Positions 18,746 through 27,658 are shown, numbered from the stretch's first letter. The stretch: DNA of 64,000 nucleotides from JAHEEL01 sp942491345 (GCA_942491345.1 CALOAN010000053.1:62001-126000), one strand, 5' to 3'. Numbers and translations: made by a program. Notes: generated from the sequence alone by a model not told the origin.

Positions 18746-19453
18746 ATGGTCCGTTTGTTCATTCTTGTCGCCAGCGTCGCTCTCATACTTGTGTCGTGCA
18801 GTAGCAGCGATTCTGCAACCGACAGCAGCACAACCTCAGCCCCGGACCAGGGGACACTGGCCGACGATTCGCCTCAAGCGACAACAACGACGGTAGGTGT
18901 CACCACGAGCTCGGCCGACAGCGCAGACGCGCCGCCTGCTGATCCCGGTGTGAGCACGTCCGATGGGAATGGCGTGATTCTGGCCGATCTCTGCTCGGAA
19001 GGTCAGCCGTTGAATGGTGCGATCTCACTGGATGACCTCGTGGCTTTCGGTCTCTTGTCCTCGACCGACGCCACCGTTGAGGGCAGCGGAGCCTACGACG
19101 CCGTGGCGTACGAGACCTTCGGATTCCTCTGCAACATCAGCGAGGCCGTCGGCGACGGTGTGAACTTCACGACGATCGGTGTGAGCACCGGAAGCGCAAC
19201 ATGGGACCTGGCCGTCGAGCAAGGCACCGCGCCTGCCGAGCAAATCGGTGATTGGGAGGTCATCGTGGGGAGTAACTGGCTGTCACCATTGACGATGCGC
19301 TCCACGGACGCAGCGGGGAATCAGGACAGCCTCTTCGTTACGTGGACCCCTGCGGATGGCTCCATCCCTGACGCTGCAACGCTGGAGCGGCTCATGCGTC
19401 CGCTCGCAGAGGCCATCGCCACGAGGAGCACGGTGGACATCCCTCGAACCTAG
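18746..19453 (+). CDS. putative lipoprotein
   Basis: This is a 235-aa exported protein with a lipoprotein signal (FILVASVALILVSCSSSD, lipobox LVSC). A Ser/Thr/Asp-rich linker runs to about residue 75, and a globular domain follows. The latter has two cysteines (LCSEG and LCNIS) and alternating strands, but no family was recognised. It probably sits on the outer face of the cytoplasmic membrane. It is a monocistronic unit. Confidence 0.75.
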   Translation: MVRLFILVASVALILVSCSSSDSATDSSTTSAPDQGTLADDSPQATTTTVGVTTSSADSADAPPADPGVSTSDGNGVILADLCSEGQPLNGAISLDDLVAFGLLSSTDATVEGSGAYDAVAYETFGFLCNISEAVGDGVNFTTIGVSTGSATWDLAVEQGTAPAEQIGDWEVIVGSNWLSPLTMRSTDAAGNQDSLFVTWTPADGSIPDAATLERLMRPLAEAIATRSTVDIPRT

Positions 19454-19493
19454 GTGCTCGACCGGCGAGGCCCGTGATGGCCCTACCTGTTGC

Positions 19494-19856
19494 TCAAACC
19501 TGCAGATCGATGGCGACGGGAAGGGCGGTGTCCCGCCATTCGGTGAGGTCACCGGCATAGTTTGGCGTGTACTTCGCGAACACAAGGTCGCGAGCCAGCC
19601 GATCCTCGTCGGTGCCGGCTTCCACGACACGCCCCCTGCCGGAGAAGCTCGCGCCCGCGATATCCACGGTGACGGCTGGGTTCGCGATGAGGTTGCGGAC
19701 CCAGTCGGAACGGTCGCTGCCACCGGAGAGCAGGTACATGGTGCCGTTGTCGTGGGCGAACCAGATCTCGATCCGGTGGGGCCGCCCGGTCACCCGCCCG
19801 ACCGTCGTGACATCGCACACTTCGTGGCGGTCGAGGTCACCGGAGATGATGATCAC
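19494..19856 (-). CDS. deazaflavin (F420)-dependent nitroreductase-family protein
   Basis: This is a 120-aa Ddn/DUF385-type protein. The diagnostic VTTVGRVTGRPHRIEIWF strand, the MYLLSGG strand and the SDWVRNLIANPAVTV segment match the split-barrel F420H2-binding family. It starts at GTG 19856, overlapping the TGA of the upstream LLM gene (GTGA), so the two F420-type proteins are translationally coupled. The reaction is probably an F420H2-dependent reduction of an unknown substrate. Confidence 0.85.
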   Translation of the reverse strand: MIIISGDLDRHEVCDVTTVGRVTGRPHRIEIWFAHDNGTMYLLSGGSDRSDWVRNLIANPAVTVDIAGASFSGRGRVVEAGTDEDRLARDLVFAKYTPNYAGDLTEWRDTALPVAIDLQV

Positions 19857-20728
19857 AACTCGGCCAGGGCAGGAACCACGTCCGTACCGAGACGCTCTAC
19901 CGGTGTGCCCAGATAGTCGTCGAACACGTTGAAGATGACATGGTCGAATCCGAGTTCGGCCAACGGTCGAGCCTGGTCGATGATCTCAGAGGCCGGTTGC
20001 CCGGTGTAGAAGAACCCCCCAACAGTCTTGGAGATTTCGTCGTAGTCCCGTCCGAGACGCTCACAGTGGCCTCTGAGCACATCCAGCTTGTGCCGGAGCT
20101 CTTCGGTGCTGCCGAAAGCAAACAAGTTGCAGGCGTCTGCATACTGGGCGACCATCCGCAGCGTCTTCTTCTCCCCAGAGCCGCCAATCAGAATCGGCGG
20201 GTGCGGTTTGGTGAGCACCTGTGGGCTGTTGATTGGCTCGGTGAGGGTGAAGAGCTCGCCGTTGATGGGGGAGCGGTCGCCATCCCACATCCGCAAGATG
20301 ATCTGGAGCGTTTCTTCGAGCTGCTCGAACCGCTCGGCCAGTGGTGGATATGGGAGGCCGAGTCCGAGTGCTTCGCGTTCATACCAGCCTGCGCCGATGC
20401 CCAGCCAGGCTCGGCCACCGGAAAGGACGTCAAGGGTGGTGATGGTCTTTGCGAGGTATCCGGGATGGCGGTAGTTGACGCCGGTGACCAAGGTTCCGAG
20501 CCTGATCCGCTCGGTGACTCCGGCGAGGTACGCGAGGGCGGAGTAGCCCTCGAGCATGGCGTTGTCGGCGGGGCCGATCATCGGCTCCAGCTGGAAGAAG
20601 TGGTCCATCACCCAGACCGTGTCAAACCCCGCAGCGTCGGCTGCCTCGCCGATGGTTCGCAGCGCCGGTCCGATAGCCGGATCACCACCCGGCCAGGTGA
20701 AGTTGGCGATCTGAATACTCGCCTTCAT
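19853..20728 (-). CDS. LLM-class F420-dependent oxidoreductase
   Basis: This is a 291-aa luciferase-like TIM-barrel protein. The DTVWVMDHFFQ, LGTLVTGVNYRHPGYLAK and GRAWLGIGAGWYEREA segments are typical of actinobacterial LLM enzymes that use F420. ATG 20728 gives the family-typical N-terminus (MKASIQIANFTW). The frame continues upstream to 21190, but that part has no family character. The gene is coupled to the Ddn-like gene downstream. The substrate is unknown. Confidence 0.9.
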   Translation of the reverse strand: MKASIQIANFTWPGGDPAIGPALRTIGEAADAAGFDTVWVMDHFFQLEPMIGPADNAMLEGYSALAYLAGVTERIRLGTLVTGVNYRHPGYLAKTITTLDVLSGGRAWLGIGAGWYEREALGLGLPYPPLAERFEQLEETLQIILRMWDGDRSPINGELFTLTEPINSPQVLTKPHPPILIGGSGEKKTLRMVAQYADACNLFAFGSTEELRHKLDVLRGHCERLGRDYDEISKTVGGFFYTGQPASEIIDQARPLAELGFDHVIFNVFDDYLGTPVERLGTDVVPALAEL

Positions 20729-21000
20729 CGAACGACCTGGGAGCTCTGGCGGACAGGCCCTGTCGCCACTCGTGCAATGCTCATTCTCTTCATCCCCGGA
20801 TATACCTCGGACCGCCCGTGGTCGGCACGGTACAGACAAGGCTGTCGCTGTCAACGGTCGAGACCACACTGCCGCTTCCGGCAGTGGGGGAGGGAATCCC
20901 GGAGACGGGCAACCGATAGCCACCGGCACCACGTCCGCGCCGGTCGCGCTCAAGGCTCCGTGGGTGCGAACACGATATCGCCGGCGGTCGCCACTGGGCG

Positions 21001-21582
21001 CTAGGGAAGGACTCGTCCGAACGCTGCCACGAGCGCTGCTACGTCGCCAACAGGCTCTTCTGCCTGAGTGACTCGCGTCGCACATTGTGGGTCCCCGCGC
21101 AAGGCAACGAGTCTCTCCAGGCGGTGGCCGTCCACCGACACTTCCATCTTCCCATCGAAGCGATCGCGGCGGATCCACACGTCGATGCAACCGTTCCCAT
21201 TCGGATCGGCAGCTTCGTACAGAAACGTGTCAGACCGGCCGGGCCGCGCTCGGCACGGTCCGAAAGCACTATTGAACGTGAACCCCGCCCGAGCCAATAC
21301 CGGATCGACTTGATCTCGAAGGAGGTCTAGAAACTCGCCGTCGACACCGAGATGCACACGCGCGTCGTGCTCTTGGGCGACGCCAAGAGCAATCCACCCG
21401 ACCGTTGCCAGCGGGACAGTCACCAGCCCCTTGATCTTCGTAGTCACCACCACGACCACCGAGGTGATCGCAGCCCCAATAGCCACGGCGACAACCCTGG
21501 ACACCGAAGGAACCATGTCCTCCCAGAAGAAGAACCACCGGTGCACGGGCTGCAGCCAAACGGGAGCTTCCTGGCGTTCCAC
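21001..21582 (-). CDS. hypothetical membrane protein with two TM segments
   Basis: This 193-aa protein has a short N-terminal part, two adjacent hydrophobic segments (about 25-70: VVAVAIGAAITSVVVVV and VPLATVGWIALGVA) and a soluble domain of about 115 aa. The domain contains two Cys (GPCRARPG and GNGCIDVW) and ends in an ordered alpha/beta pattern. No family was recognised. It lies 56 nt downstream of the next membrane protein gene on the same strand and may be co-transcribed with it. Confidence 0.65.
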   Translation of the reverse strand: MERQEAPVWLQPVHRWFFFWEDMVPSVSRVVAVAIGAAITSVVVVVTTKIKGLVTVPLATVGWIALGVAQEHDARVHLGVDGEFLDLLRDQVDPVLARAGFTFNSAFGPCRARPGRSDTFLYEAADPNGNGCIDVWIRRDRFDGKMEVSVDGHRLERLVALRGDPQCATRVTQAEEPVGDVAALVAAFGRVLP

Positions 21583-21638
21583 CGTTTGATTATGTCACCC
21601 GACGCGACGCGCGACCACCGACCGCACGCCCACGGCTC

Positions 21639-22661
21639 CTATCGGCTGTGGGCCTGCCGGGAGTCAGCCAACACATGTCGTACGGATCCGAACAGCATTC
21701 CCAGTCCGACGATGGTCGCAACCAGCCACACCATGACTGAACCAAGATCGGAGGGGCCGAGCGAGGCGAGCGCCGAAATGGCGAGCAGGCTGGCGATCGT
21801 TGCGATCGTCACGCGTCCAATCGGTCCCGCCGGATGGTCTCGTGGCTCGGTCCTGGGGGATGGGCGGAGCGCTGACCACAGCAGCAGGGCAAAGGTGGCG
21901 TAGAGGATCCACACGACGACATGTCCTGCGAGCGGTGGCATCCGTTCAGGCGCCCACGTTGGAATGAACACGACGTATTGGGCCGCCAGCAGCACCGCGA
22001 TCCAGCGCCCTTGCCGATCGTTCGGCAGCAAGGCTCGAAGCGTCCATCGCTGCTGCCGATCGCCGCGCCGCCACCAGCACATCGCCAGGCTCACCGCCGC
22101 AAGAGCTGAGCCCATGGAGGCGATGGCTACTCCAGGAGAACCAGTCATCAGGCCGTGGACGGCTGCTCCGGTACCGAGAACAAGCAGCCAAGTTCGGCGA
22201 TTCTGCACCAAGCCGGCTCCTCGCGTTGGAGACTGACCCGCCACCCCCCGGCTCTTCGTTCCGCCAGCCTCGGCGACGGCGAGCGGAAAGATGAACGCCA
22301 TGAACGGGTGCCAGAAGAAGGCCAGCACGATCAACGAGAGGACGTCGATATGGCCGATCGAGATGGTGTCGCCCCAGGGTGGAGACCACAGCACCTTCGT
22401 GATGTAGAACTCGTACAACCCGAAGAGCACGCCGGCGAACCAAAGTGCCGTGAGTGAAGGCCAGCCGCGATGAAAGGCCAACCAAGCGAACACGAGCAGG
22501 TGACTGCCGTAGAACACAACCAGGAACGCAGCCTCGACCGGGTTGACGAAGGCGAGAGGGGCTGACGCAACGGTGACCTCGGCCAGGGCCACCGAAAGCA
22601 CGCTGAGCAGGAGCCAGAAGACGAGCTTGTTGCGGAGTTGTGGTTCCTCAGTGGAATCCAT
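21639..22661 (-). CDS. hypothetical polytopic membrane protein
   Basis: This is a 340-aa integral membrane protein with about nine to ten hydrophobic segments and a short charged loop near residue 150. ATG 22661 is taken as the start; the longer frame to 22766 adds an Arg-rich segment unlike a membrane protein N-terminus. No transporter signature or catalytic motif was recognised. Confidence 0.7.
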   Translation of the reverse strand: MDSTEEPQLRNKLVFWLLLSVLSVALAEVTVASAPLAFVNPVEAAFLVVFYGSHLLVFAWLAFHRGWPSLTALWFAGVLFGLYEFYITKVLWSPPWGDTISIGHIDVLSLIVLAFFWHPFMAFIFPLAVAEAGGTKSRGVAGQSPTRGAGLVQNRRTWLLVLGTGAAVHGLMTGSPGVAIASMGSALAAVSLAMCWWRRGDRQQRWTLRALLPNDRQGRWIAVLLAAQYVVFIPTWAPERMPPLAGHVVVWILYATFALLLWSALRPSPRTEPRDHPAGPIGRVTIATIASLLAISALASLGPSDLGSVMVWLVATIVGLGMLFGSVRHVLADSRQAHSR

Positions 22662-22830
22662 GCGACGATGATGCAACCTGCGCGCAGGCGCGGCCATGGG
22701 TGATTTCCCTGCCAATACCCTGAGAAGGCCCTTCACTGAGCTACGCGTGCTCGCGCGGGTCGGCACGATCCACGCCTACGTTTCACCCCACCGAACATCC
22801 CCACCCTTGTCCGGCCGCCAACAGCGACGT

Positions 22831-22875
22831 ATGTAGGTAGACAACCTACCTAGCTGTAGATAGCATGACTACATA
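22831..22875 (+). promoter_or_regulatory. PadR-type operator and promoter
   Basis: A perfect palindrome with 7-bp arms and a 5-bp spacer (TAGGTAG at 22834-22840, CTACCTA at 22846-22852) lies upstream of the PadR gene. A second, looser repeat follows (TGTAG 22855-22859, CTACA 22869-22873). A possible promoter overlaps it: TAGACA (22838-22843), 17 bp, TAGCAT (22861-22866). Autorepression by the PadR protein is likely, as is common in this family. Confidence 0.65.
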
Positions 22876-23244
22876 GTGAAGAAGCAGCCTCTCGTCGCGA
22901 CCGTGGAGCAGCGAAGGACCCAATGGCTCAAAGGGGTGCTCGATCTGTGTGTGTTGGCACGCCTGATGGACGGCGAGGCCTACGGGTACGAGTTGGCGAA
23001 GGGCCTCGAGGCCGCCGGCCTTGGCGAGATCAAGGGCGGCACGCTCTACCCGCTGCTCAATCGCCTCGAGCGCGACGGTTTGGTCGAGACGATGTGGCGG
23101 GACAGTCGCCAGGGACCCGATCGCAAGTACTACCAGATCACGAACCTGGGCGAATCGGCGCTCGGTGAGGCGGGCGACGCCTGGGGAGCGTTCGTTGCCG
23201 CCGCCCGGTGGATTCTCGGTGAGTCACCCGGAGCGAGCACATGA
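22876..23244 (+). CDS. PadR family transcriptional regulator
   Basis: This is a 122-aa winged-helix repressor. The PadR signature is clear: LKGVLDLCVLARLMDGEAYG, then the recognition region GTLYPLLNRLERDGLV and the wing GPDRKYYQIT. It starts at GTG 22876. Its stop overlaps the ATG of the next gene (ATGA), making a PadR/HAAS-like membrane protein pair common in Gram-positive bacteria. The operator at 22834-22852 suggests autoregulation. Confidence 0.92.
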   Translation: MKKQPLVATVEQRRTQWLKGVLDLCVLARLMDGEAYGYELAKGLEAAGLGEIKGGTLYPLLNRLERDGLVETMWRDSRQGPDRKYYQITNLGESALGEAGDAWGAFVAAARWILGESPGAST

Positions 23245-23924
23245 ATCAGCAGAACTGGGTCTACCTGGGTCAACTCACCAGAGCGCTCCAGCAAGAGGGG
23301 GTTGAGGGTCACCGGGCGGGGGAGTTCGTCGCGGAGATCGCCAGCCACCTGGAAGAGACGGGCGTCGATCCGGTTGAGGAGTTCGGCACTCCATTCGCCC
23401 TGGCGGCCGAACTCGCCCGACGACCCGGATCGCGACGACCCGGGTGGCTGCCTCCACTGTGGTCGGCCTGGCTGGTCGGGCTCGTGGCTATGGCGTTGTG
23501 GGCTGTTGCGCTCGACGTCCTGTCCATCGGCTGGAGCGAGCCTGAAGCTCCTCTTCGGGCCCAGTCAATCGTCTACGCCACCGCACTCTACGCGATGATC
23601 ATGGCCACTTCGTACCTCGGGACTCGACTGCTCGACGGGCGATCGTGGACAGCGTTGTTCGGAAGCACGTTCGTGCTAGCCATCATTGTGGGCGCGCTGA
23701 TGGTTTCAGGCTTGGCATATGCGGTCGGCGAGGAGACGGTGATCACGATGGTGCCCGTGGCTGCGTTCTGGGCGACGTTCGTTCTGGTCATGCCGCTGCT
23801 GGTGTTCGTGCTGATCAAGCGCAACAACCCGGTTCGCTTTCCTCCCCACGCCCGCTATCTCCGCCGCCTCAAGCGCGGACCGTTCGCCGGAAGACCTCCG
23901 ACCAAACGAACCGACGCCGTGTAG
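23241..23924 (+). CDS. PadR-associated membrane protein (HAAS/DUF1700-like)
   Basis: This 227-aa protein has an N-terminal helical part of about 60 aa (LGQLTRALQQEGV, then FVAEIASHLEE) that resembles the HAAS domain found beside PadR regulators. About four TM helices and a basic C-terminal tail follow. It is translationally coupled to the PadR gene. Proteins of this arrangement are thought to sense membrane or envelope state and modulate the PadR regulator. Confidence 0.75.
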   Translation: MNQQNWVYLGQLTRALQQEGVEGHRAGEFVAEIASHLEETGVDPVEEFGTPFALAAELARRPGSRRPGWLPPLWSAWLVGLVAMALWAVALDVLSIGWSEPEAPLRAQSIVYATALYAMIMATSYLGTRLLDGRSWTALFGSTFVLAIIVGALMVSGLAYAVGEETVITMVPVAAFWATFVLVMPLLVFVLIKRNNPVRFPPHARYLRRLKRGPFAGRPPTKRTDAV

Positions 23925-24013
23925 GGCAACGCCGTCTTTGCGGGTTGGCTCGATCCCGGCGGACGACCTCCCGCCGGCCGGCGACACAGTCAACCGTGTC
24001 ACGAAACATCGTG

Positions 24014-24234
24014 CTAGTGGGGGAGTGCTTCACGGATCGCCACATCGATGTCTTCCCTCGAGCTCTCTTCGACTCGAATCAGGTAGATCTCGCGGTCTTC
24101 GTGAGCCACTGCTGTGACGTGCGGGACGGTGGAGAATCTCCGCTCGAGTGAGTCCGATGAGCGTCACGAAACCGACCCAGGAAGGTCGCAGCGTGTCGCT
24201 CGTGTCCGAGGTCGACGAAATCGACAACCCGCAT
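24014..24234 (-). pseudogene. probable frameshifted small gene remnant
   Basis: The 396-bp gap 23925-24320 contains a coherent but broken reading frame on the minus strand. From ATG 24234 the frame reads MRVVDFVDLGHERHAATFLG, then FRDAHRTHS. After about 24145 the sense continues in another frame as LERRFSTVPHVTAVAHEDRE and IYLIRVEESSREDIDVAIR, up to a stop at 24014. The two parts together would give a protein of about 73 aa. One indel (net +1 or -2) separates them. It could be a decayed gene or an assembly error; no family was recognised. Confidence 0.35.
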
Positions 24235-24320
24235 CGCGGTAGAACGCGCTGAGCGGAATCCTCCCGAGTCCGCCCAAGGGCAGCTCGAACACCGAACGGA
24301 GTGTCTGTCGGACCTTGTAG

Positions 24321-24992
24321 CTAGCGCTCCGCTTCCGCCAGGCGCTTGATCTCGAGCAGCATTTTGCGGCTCATCACGAACGTGATGGGTTCGATGGGGA
24401 AACGCCCGAAAGCGAGCCTTGTTGTCCACCCGGGGGAATAGTCGCTGCGGCCACGGGTGAGGAGTCGACTCCTCCGGGCTGATCCCGACCGAACGGCGAA
24501 CTGCCAGGTGGACATCCCCCAGCTTTCCTCTGTACCGATATCGGCCGGGGAGCCGAAGAGAACCAGCGTGTGCGGCGGCTCCACGATTTCGATACGTAGA
24601 GGCGGCGCCGTCGGATGCAGGTATATCTCATCGCCGACCTCGGGATGCTGGTACTCGGGGAGGATCTCGGAGGTGTTGCTGATCTTGCACCCCACCATGT
24701 TCTCCAGCGTCTGGTAGGTGTAGAAGCCGCCGCGGCGCTGCCCGATCTGAGCGATCCACGGCCAGACGGCTTCCGGTGGTGCGGCGACGTCAACGGCAAG
24801 TGTGTATGACCACTTCGGGTCCGGAACGAGTTCGTCGCCGTGCAGTGGATCGGTCGCCTCGGTCCCCTGCGTACCCCAGTGCAGGCGCTTTCGTCCTACC
24901 AACGGGGTCGCAACGAGGTTCCAGGCAATCAGCCCGGCACCTTCGAGCGCAGCAAGAACCCCGACGCCGGGCGAGTGGGTGGTTGTGGCCAT
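24321..24992 (-). CDS. SRPBCC-like protein
   Basis: This is a 223-aa protein with an N-terminal hydrophobic stretch (VLAALEGAGLIAWNLVATPL) and a START-like domain. The domain contains WSYTLAVDVAAPPEAVWPWI, the conserved QIGQRRGGFYTYQTLEN block, and the C-terminal helix with FVMSRKMLLEIKRLAE. The GFYTYxxLEN signature is frequent in actinobacterial SRPBCC proteins. The ligand is unknown. The hydrophobic N-terminus suggests membrane association. Confidence 0.75.
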   Translation of the reverse strand: MATTTHSPGVGVLAALEGAGLIAWNLVATPLVGRKRLHWGTQGTEATDPLHGDELVPDPKWSYTLAVDVAAPPEAVWPWIAQIGQRRGGFYTYQTLENMVGCKISNTSEILPEYQHPEVGDEIYLHPTAPPLRIEIVEPPHTLVLFGSPADIGTEESWGMSTWQFAVRSGSARRSRLLTRGRSDYSPGWTTRLAFGRFPIEPITFVMSRKMLLEIKRLAEAER

Positions 24993-25074
24993 GAATCCTC
25001 CTCAGTGCCATTCTGCCCCCTTCGGCTGCCTCGAGCGAGCGATCTCCGCCCAGGAAGCGCCGGGCGGCCGAGGA

Positions 25075-25650
25075 TCATCGGTCGCGAAAGCCTTTGCCGT
25101 CCAGGATCCTCTCGGCGTACTTCTCGACTCTTGCTTCGCGCGTCTTGGCCTGCTTTGCGTCTGAGAAGTAGAGGTTGTATTCCCGCTGCCGACCACGGGT
25201 CAGCGCCTCGAACGCAGACTTGAAAACGGGGTCATTGTCAAGTCGAACCTGGAGCTCCTCGACAAGGACGAGCTCGGGTGCCGGACCCATTTCCAGGCCA
25301 GCCTCCTCGACTTCGATGGCCTCCTCGACGTATGACTTGACGGTGTCGGCCAGCCGAGCCACATCCTCGACCGACGTGAACTGCATGCGGCGAGCCGATC
25401 GCGAATTCGGCCCTTGTTCCTCGAGAACACCCTCGGGATCGTCCAACAGGGCACCCTTGAAGAACATGAGAGCAAGGAACTCCTTCATCTCCTGCAAGAT
25501 GACGATGTTCCTGCCGCCATGGCTGTAGCACGGCTTGCCCCACTTGATCTCCTCAATCAGCCCACAACCCAGCAGGATCGCTCGCAAGTCGATCATCTCC
25601 TCCGGCCACTTCTCCGACCGCTGGATATAGACATCTACGTTGGGGTTCAC
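25075..25650 (-). CDS. YdeI-family protein (DUF1801 plus C-terminal YdeI domain)
   Basis: This protein of about 191 aa has a DUF1801 fold followed by the basic YdeI C-terminal domain. Conserved blocks are EEIKWGKPCYSHGGRNIVI, ALMFFKGALLDDPEGVL and the C-terminal TREARVEKYAERILDGKGF. GTG 25650 gives VNPNVDVYI, matching the usual MNPKVD start, and has GGAG 5 nt upstream. An ATG at 25698 is possible. Family members are linked to stress or peptide resistance in some Firmicutes, but the mechanism is unclear. Confidence 0.85.
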   Translation of the reverse strand: MNPNVDVYIQRSEKWPEEMIDLRAILLGCGLIEEIKWGKPCYSHGGRNIVILQEMKEFLALMFFKGALLDDPEGVLEEQGPNSRSARRMQFTSVEDVARLADTVKSYVEEAIEVEEAGLEMGPAPELVLVEELQVRLDNDPVFKSAFEALTRGRQREYNLYFSDAKQAKTREARVEKYAERILDGKGFRDR

Positions 25651-25795
25651 CGCGACTCCGATCAGCGGATGCACCGGTGCGTCACCGTCTGCCGACACTT
25701 CACGAGAGGATACCGTTGGGTGGCGGTTCGAGCGGCCAAGAGCCTTGAGGTGTGGTCAGCAATTGGGGCTTTCATCCTTCTGGCATAATCGGCAG

Positions 25796-26083
25796 GTGAA
25801 CCAGGAGGAAGCAACGAGGGTCCTCGACGGCGTGGTTGCGGAGTTGCGCCGCGAAACCCACAAGACACTCGTGGCGCGATACCTGGATGAGTCGGATGGA
25901 CGCACGGTTGTCGCGGAGTCCGGGGTCGAGTACCAGGTTGAGGTGCAGGGATTGTGGGATGATCCTCGCCAGGAGGGGAACCTGAGGGTGATCATCTCAA
26001 TCGACGACGGCGGGTGGCGTGCCTTCAATCCTCTAGCTACGAGCTTCATCGTCGCATCAGACGGCTCATTCGTAGGTGAATGA
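25796..26083 (+). CDS. conserved hypothetical small protein
   Basis: This is a 95-aa soluble protein, alpha/beta in pattern. A helix near the start (EEATRVLDGVVAELRRE) is followed by strands TVVAESGVEYQVEVQGLWDD and NLRVIISIDDGGWRAFNPL, with a conserved-looking DGSFVGE end. No function can be given. GTG 25796 is chosen because a CATAAT -10-like box (25784-25789) ends 6 nt before it, which points to a leaderless transcript. The hairpin at 26060-26089 overlaps its stop codon. Confidence 0.65.
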   Translation: MNQEEATRVLDGVVAELRRETHKTLVARYLDESDGRTVVAESGVEYQVEVQGLWDDPRQEGNLRVIISIDDGGWRAFNPLATSFIVASDGSFVGE

Positions 26084-26089
26084 GCCGTC
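26060..26089 (+). terminator. hairpin overlapping the stop of the 95-aa gene
   Basis: A perfect 12-bp stem (GACGGCTCATTC at 26060-26071, GAATGAGCCGTC at 26078-26089) with a 6-nt loop spans the last codons and the TGA at 26081-26083. No T-tract follows, as is common in high-GC actinobacteria. It lies between two convergent genes and could stop transcription from both sides. Confidence 0.6.
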
Positions 26090-26168
26090 GATCTAGCCGC
26101 AGTCTCACGACCGCAGCGTATCCCCAGATCAGGTCATCGCCACATGGAGTGAACGGACGGGTCCGCGG

Positions 26169-27083
26169 TCAACCAACCTCGAAGGCGGCGAGCCGTTCTG
26201 CACATTCGCGGGCGCGATCGCGGAACTCGCGGACGGCACGGGTCGTTTCGGCCGAGGCGGTCGCTAGGAGCTCGGTGAGGCGCCGCTCGCTGCTTCGGGC
26301 GTGGTCGTAAGCGCGGTCGCCCCGATCGTCGCGAACACGCGGATCGGATCCCAAGGCAAGCAGCGCTTCGACAGCCTCCAACGCACCGTCGCCGGCGACG
26401 AGCATCAGCGGGGTGATGCCGCCGGGGCCGCCGACGTCGGGCGCCACACCGTGGCTGATCAGGGACTGCAACGCAGCCAGGCTCGGGCCGTCGCTCGACG
26501 CAAAGCCGTCGCCGTGGGAATAGGGCATTGCAGCGGCGTGAAGGAGGCCCCACCCGGCGCCGTCGCAACGGTGGACATCGGCCCCAGCGGCAACGAGCGC
26601 GTCGATGATGCGCGTGGTTGCCGCCGGATCGTCGTCGCTTCCCCAGCACGCTGCACCCAGCGGAGGAGGCGCACCGTTTGGATCGGCACCGAGAGCCACC
26701 AGCGCCTCGACAGCCCCGACGTTGTTCGCGAATGAGGCAACGTACAGACGCGACCAGTCGTGCTCGTTCCGCCGGTCGAGTGGTGCCCCGTGCTCGATCA
26801 GCATTCGGGCGGCGGCGAGTCGCTCATCGAAGTCCTCGAACGCAGATTCGTCGTCGGATACCACTACCTGAAAGACGTCATGACCGAAACGCGTGGGGGC
26901 GAGCGACGCGCCCATGTTCAGCAGCAGGTCAACCACCTGCAATGTGGCGGCGGCCATCAGCGGGGTAGTGCCGATCGAGTCGAGCGGTTCATCGGGCGAG
27001 TGGCCCGCGGCCACCACCTCCTCGACTCGCTTGACGTTCCCGGAGCGACAAGCGTCCCAGAGACTCGCGTTCATCTGCCCCAT
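26169..27083 (-). CDS. ankyrin-repeat protein
   Basis: This is a protein of about 304 aa made largely of ankyrin repeats. Recognisable units include SLWDACRSGNVKRVEEVVAA, a TPLMAAATLQVVDLLL repeat, NVGAVEALVALGADPN, RIIDALVAAGADVHRCDGAG and GDGALEAVEALLALGSDPRV. A charged helical tail follows. Ankyrin proteins are usually protein-binding scaffolds; no enzymatic domain is present. The start is uncertain: ATG 27083, ATG 27074 and TTG 27161 are in frame. No export signal is seen. Confidence 0.85.
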   Translation of the reverse strand: MGQMNASLWDACRSGNVKRVEEVVAAGHSPDEPLDSIGTTPLMAAATLQVVDLLLNMGASLAPTRFGHDVFQVVVSDDESAFEDFDERLAAARMLIEHGAPLDRRNEHDWSRLYVASFANNVGAVEALVALGADPNGAPPPLGAACWGSDDDPAATTRIIDALVAAGADVHRCDGAGWGLLHAAAMPYSHGDGFASSDGPSLAALQSLISHGVAPDVGGPGGITPLMLVAGDGALEAVEALLALGSDPRVRDDRGDRAYDHARSSERRLTELLATASAETTRAVREFRDRARECAERLAAFEVG

Positions 27084-27292
27084 CAAAGCAGAAACATCTG
27101 GTTCGCTCGAAGAGGCGAGCGAGGGTGGGGAGTCTCCGCAGCAGTCGTTCCGTGAGCCCAAGGTCAGTCATGCGGACAGGTTTGCGCCGACATGGTGCAC
27201 CAACCTGGTGGTCGTCAATTGAGTGACACCCAATCGGGACCCCGACGATCCCAAGCCTTTGGTAGCCTCAGTCCGGATTCCATGGAGGCGCC

Positions 27293-27658
27293 ATGCCCGG
27301 CGGATCGAAGTACGAGGGGTCACCGGAGAAGCTCGCGCAATACACGGCGGTGGTCGAACGGAGCGGGAGCAGCGTGGAGGTGAAGGGTGCAAAGAACCCC
27401 TACACCTCTCGCAACGGGCACATGTTCAGCTTTCTCACCCAGGATGGCTCGATGGCCCTCCGCCTCTCTGAGGAGCTGGGGGAGCAGTTCACGGCTGAGT
27501 ATGAGAGTGGGCCGGTCATGCAGTACGGCAGCGTGATGCGCGGCTACGTGTCCGTCCCGGCAGAGCTGCTCGCCAAACCAGCTGAGCTCGCCCCCTGGTT
27601 GGACAAGTCCTGGGACTGGATCGGCTCGCTGCCTCCCAAACCCACGAAGAAGAAGTAG
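27293..27658 (+). CDS. conserved hypothetical protein (TfoX/YjbR-like, tentative)
   Basis: This is a 121-aa cytosolic protein. The central part (GHMFSFLTQDGSMALRLS), the QYGSVMRGYVSVPAELL segment and the Lys-rich end (PPKPTKKK) resemble a conserved family related to TfoX/MmcQ folds. The function is unknown. It is followed by a strong bidirectional hairpin shared with the convergent rhodopsin gene. Confidence 0.7.
   Translation: MPGGSKYEGSPEKLAQYTAVVERSGSSVEVKGAKNPYTSRNGHMFSFLTQDGSMALRLSEELGEQFTAEYESGPVMQYGSVMRGYVSVPAELLAKPAELAPWLDKSWDWIGSLPPKPTKKK

Noticed and set aside
18385..18831. 148-aa minus-strand frame in the gap before the lipoprotein gene
   Set aside because: No RBS, overlaps the lipoprotein start antisense, and has no recognisable pattern.
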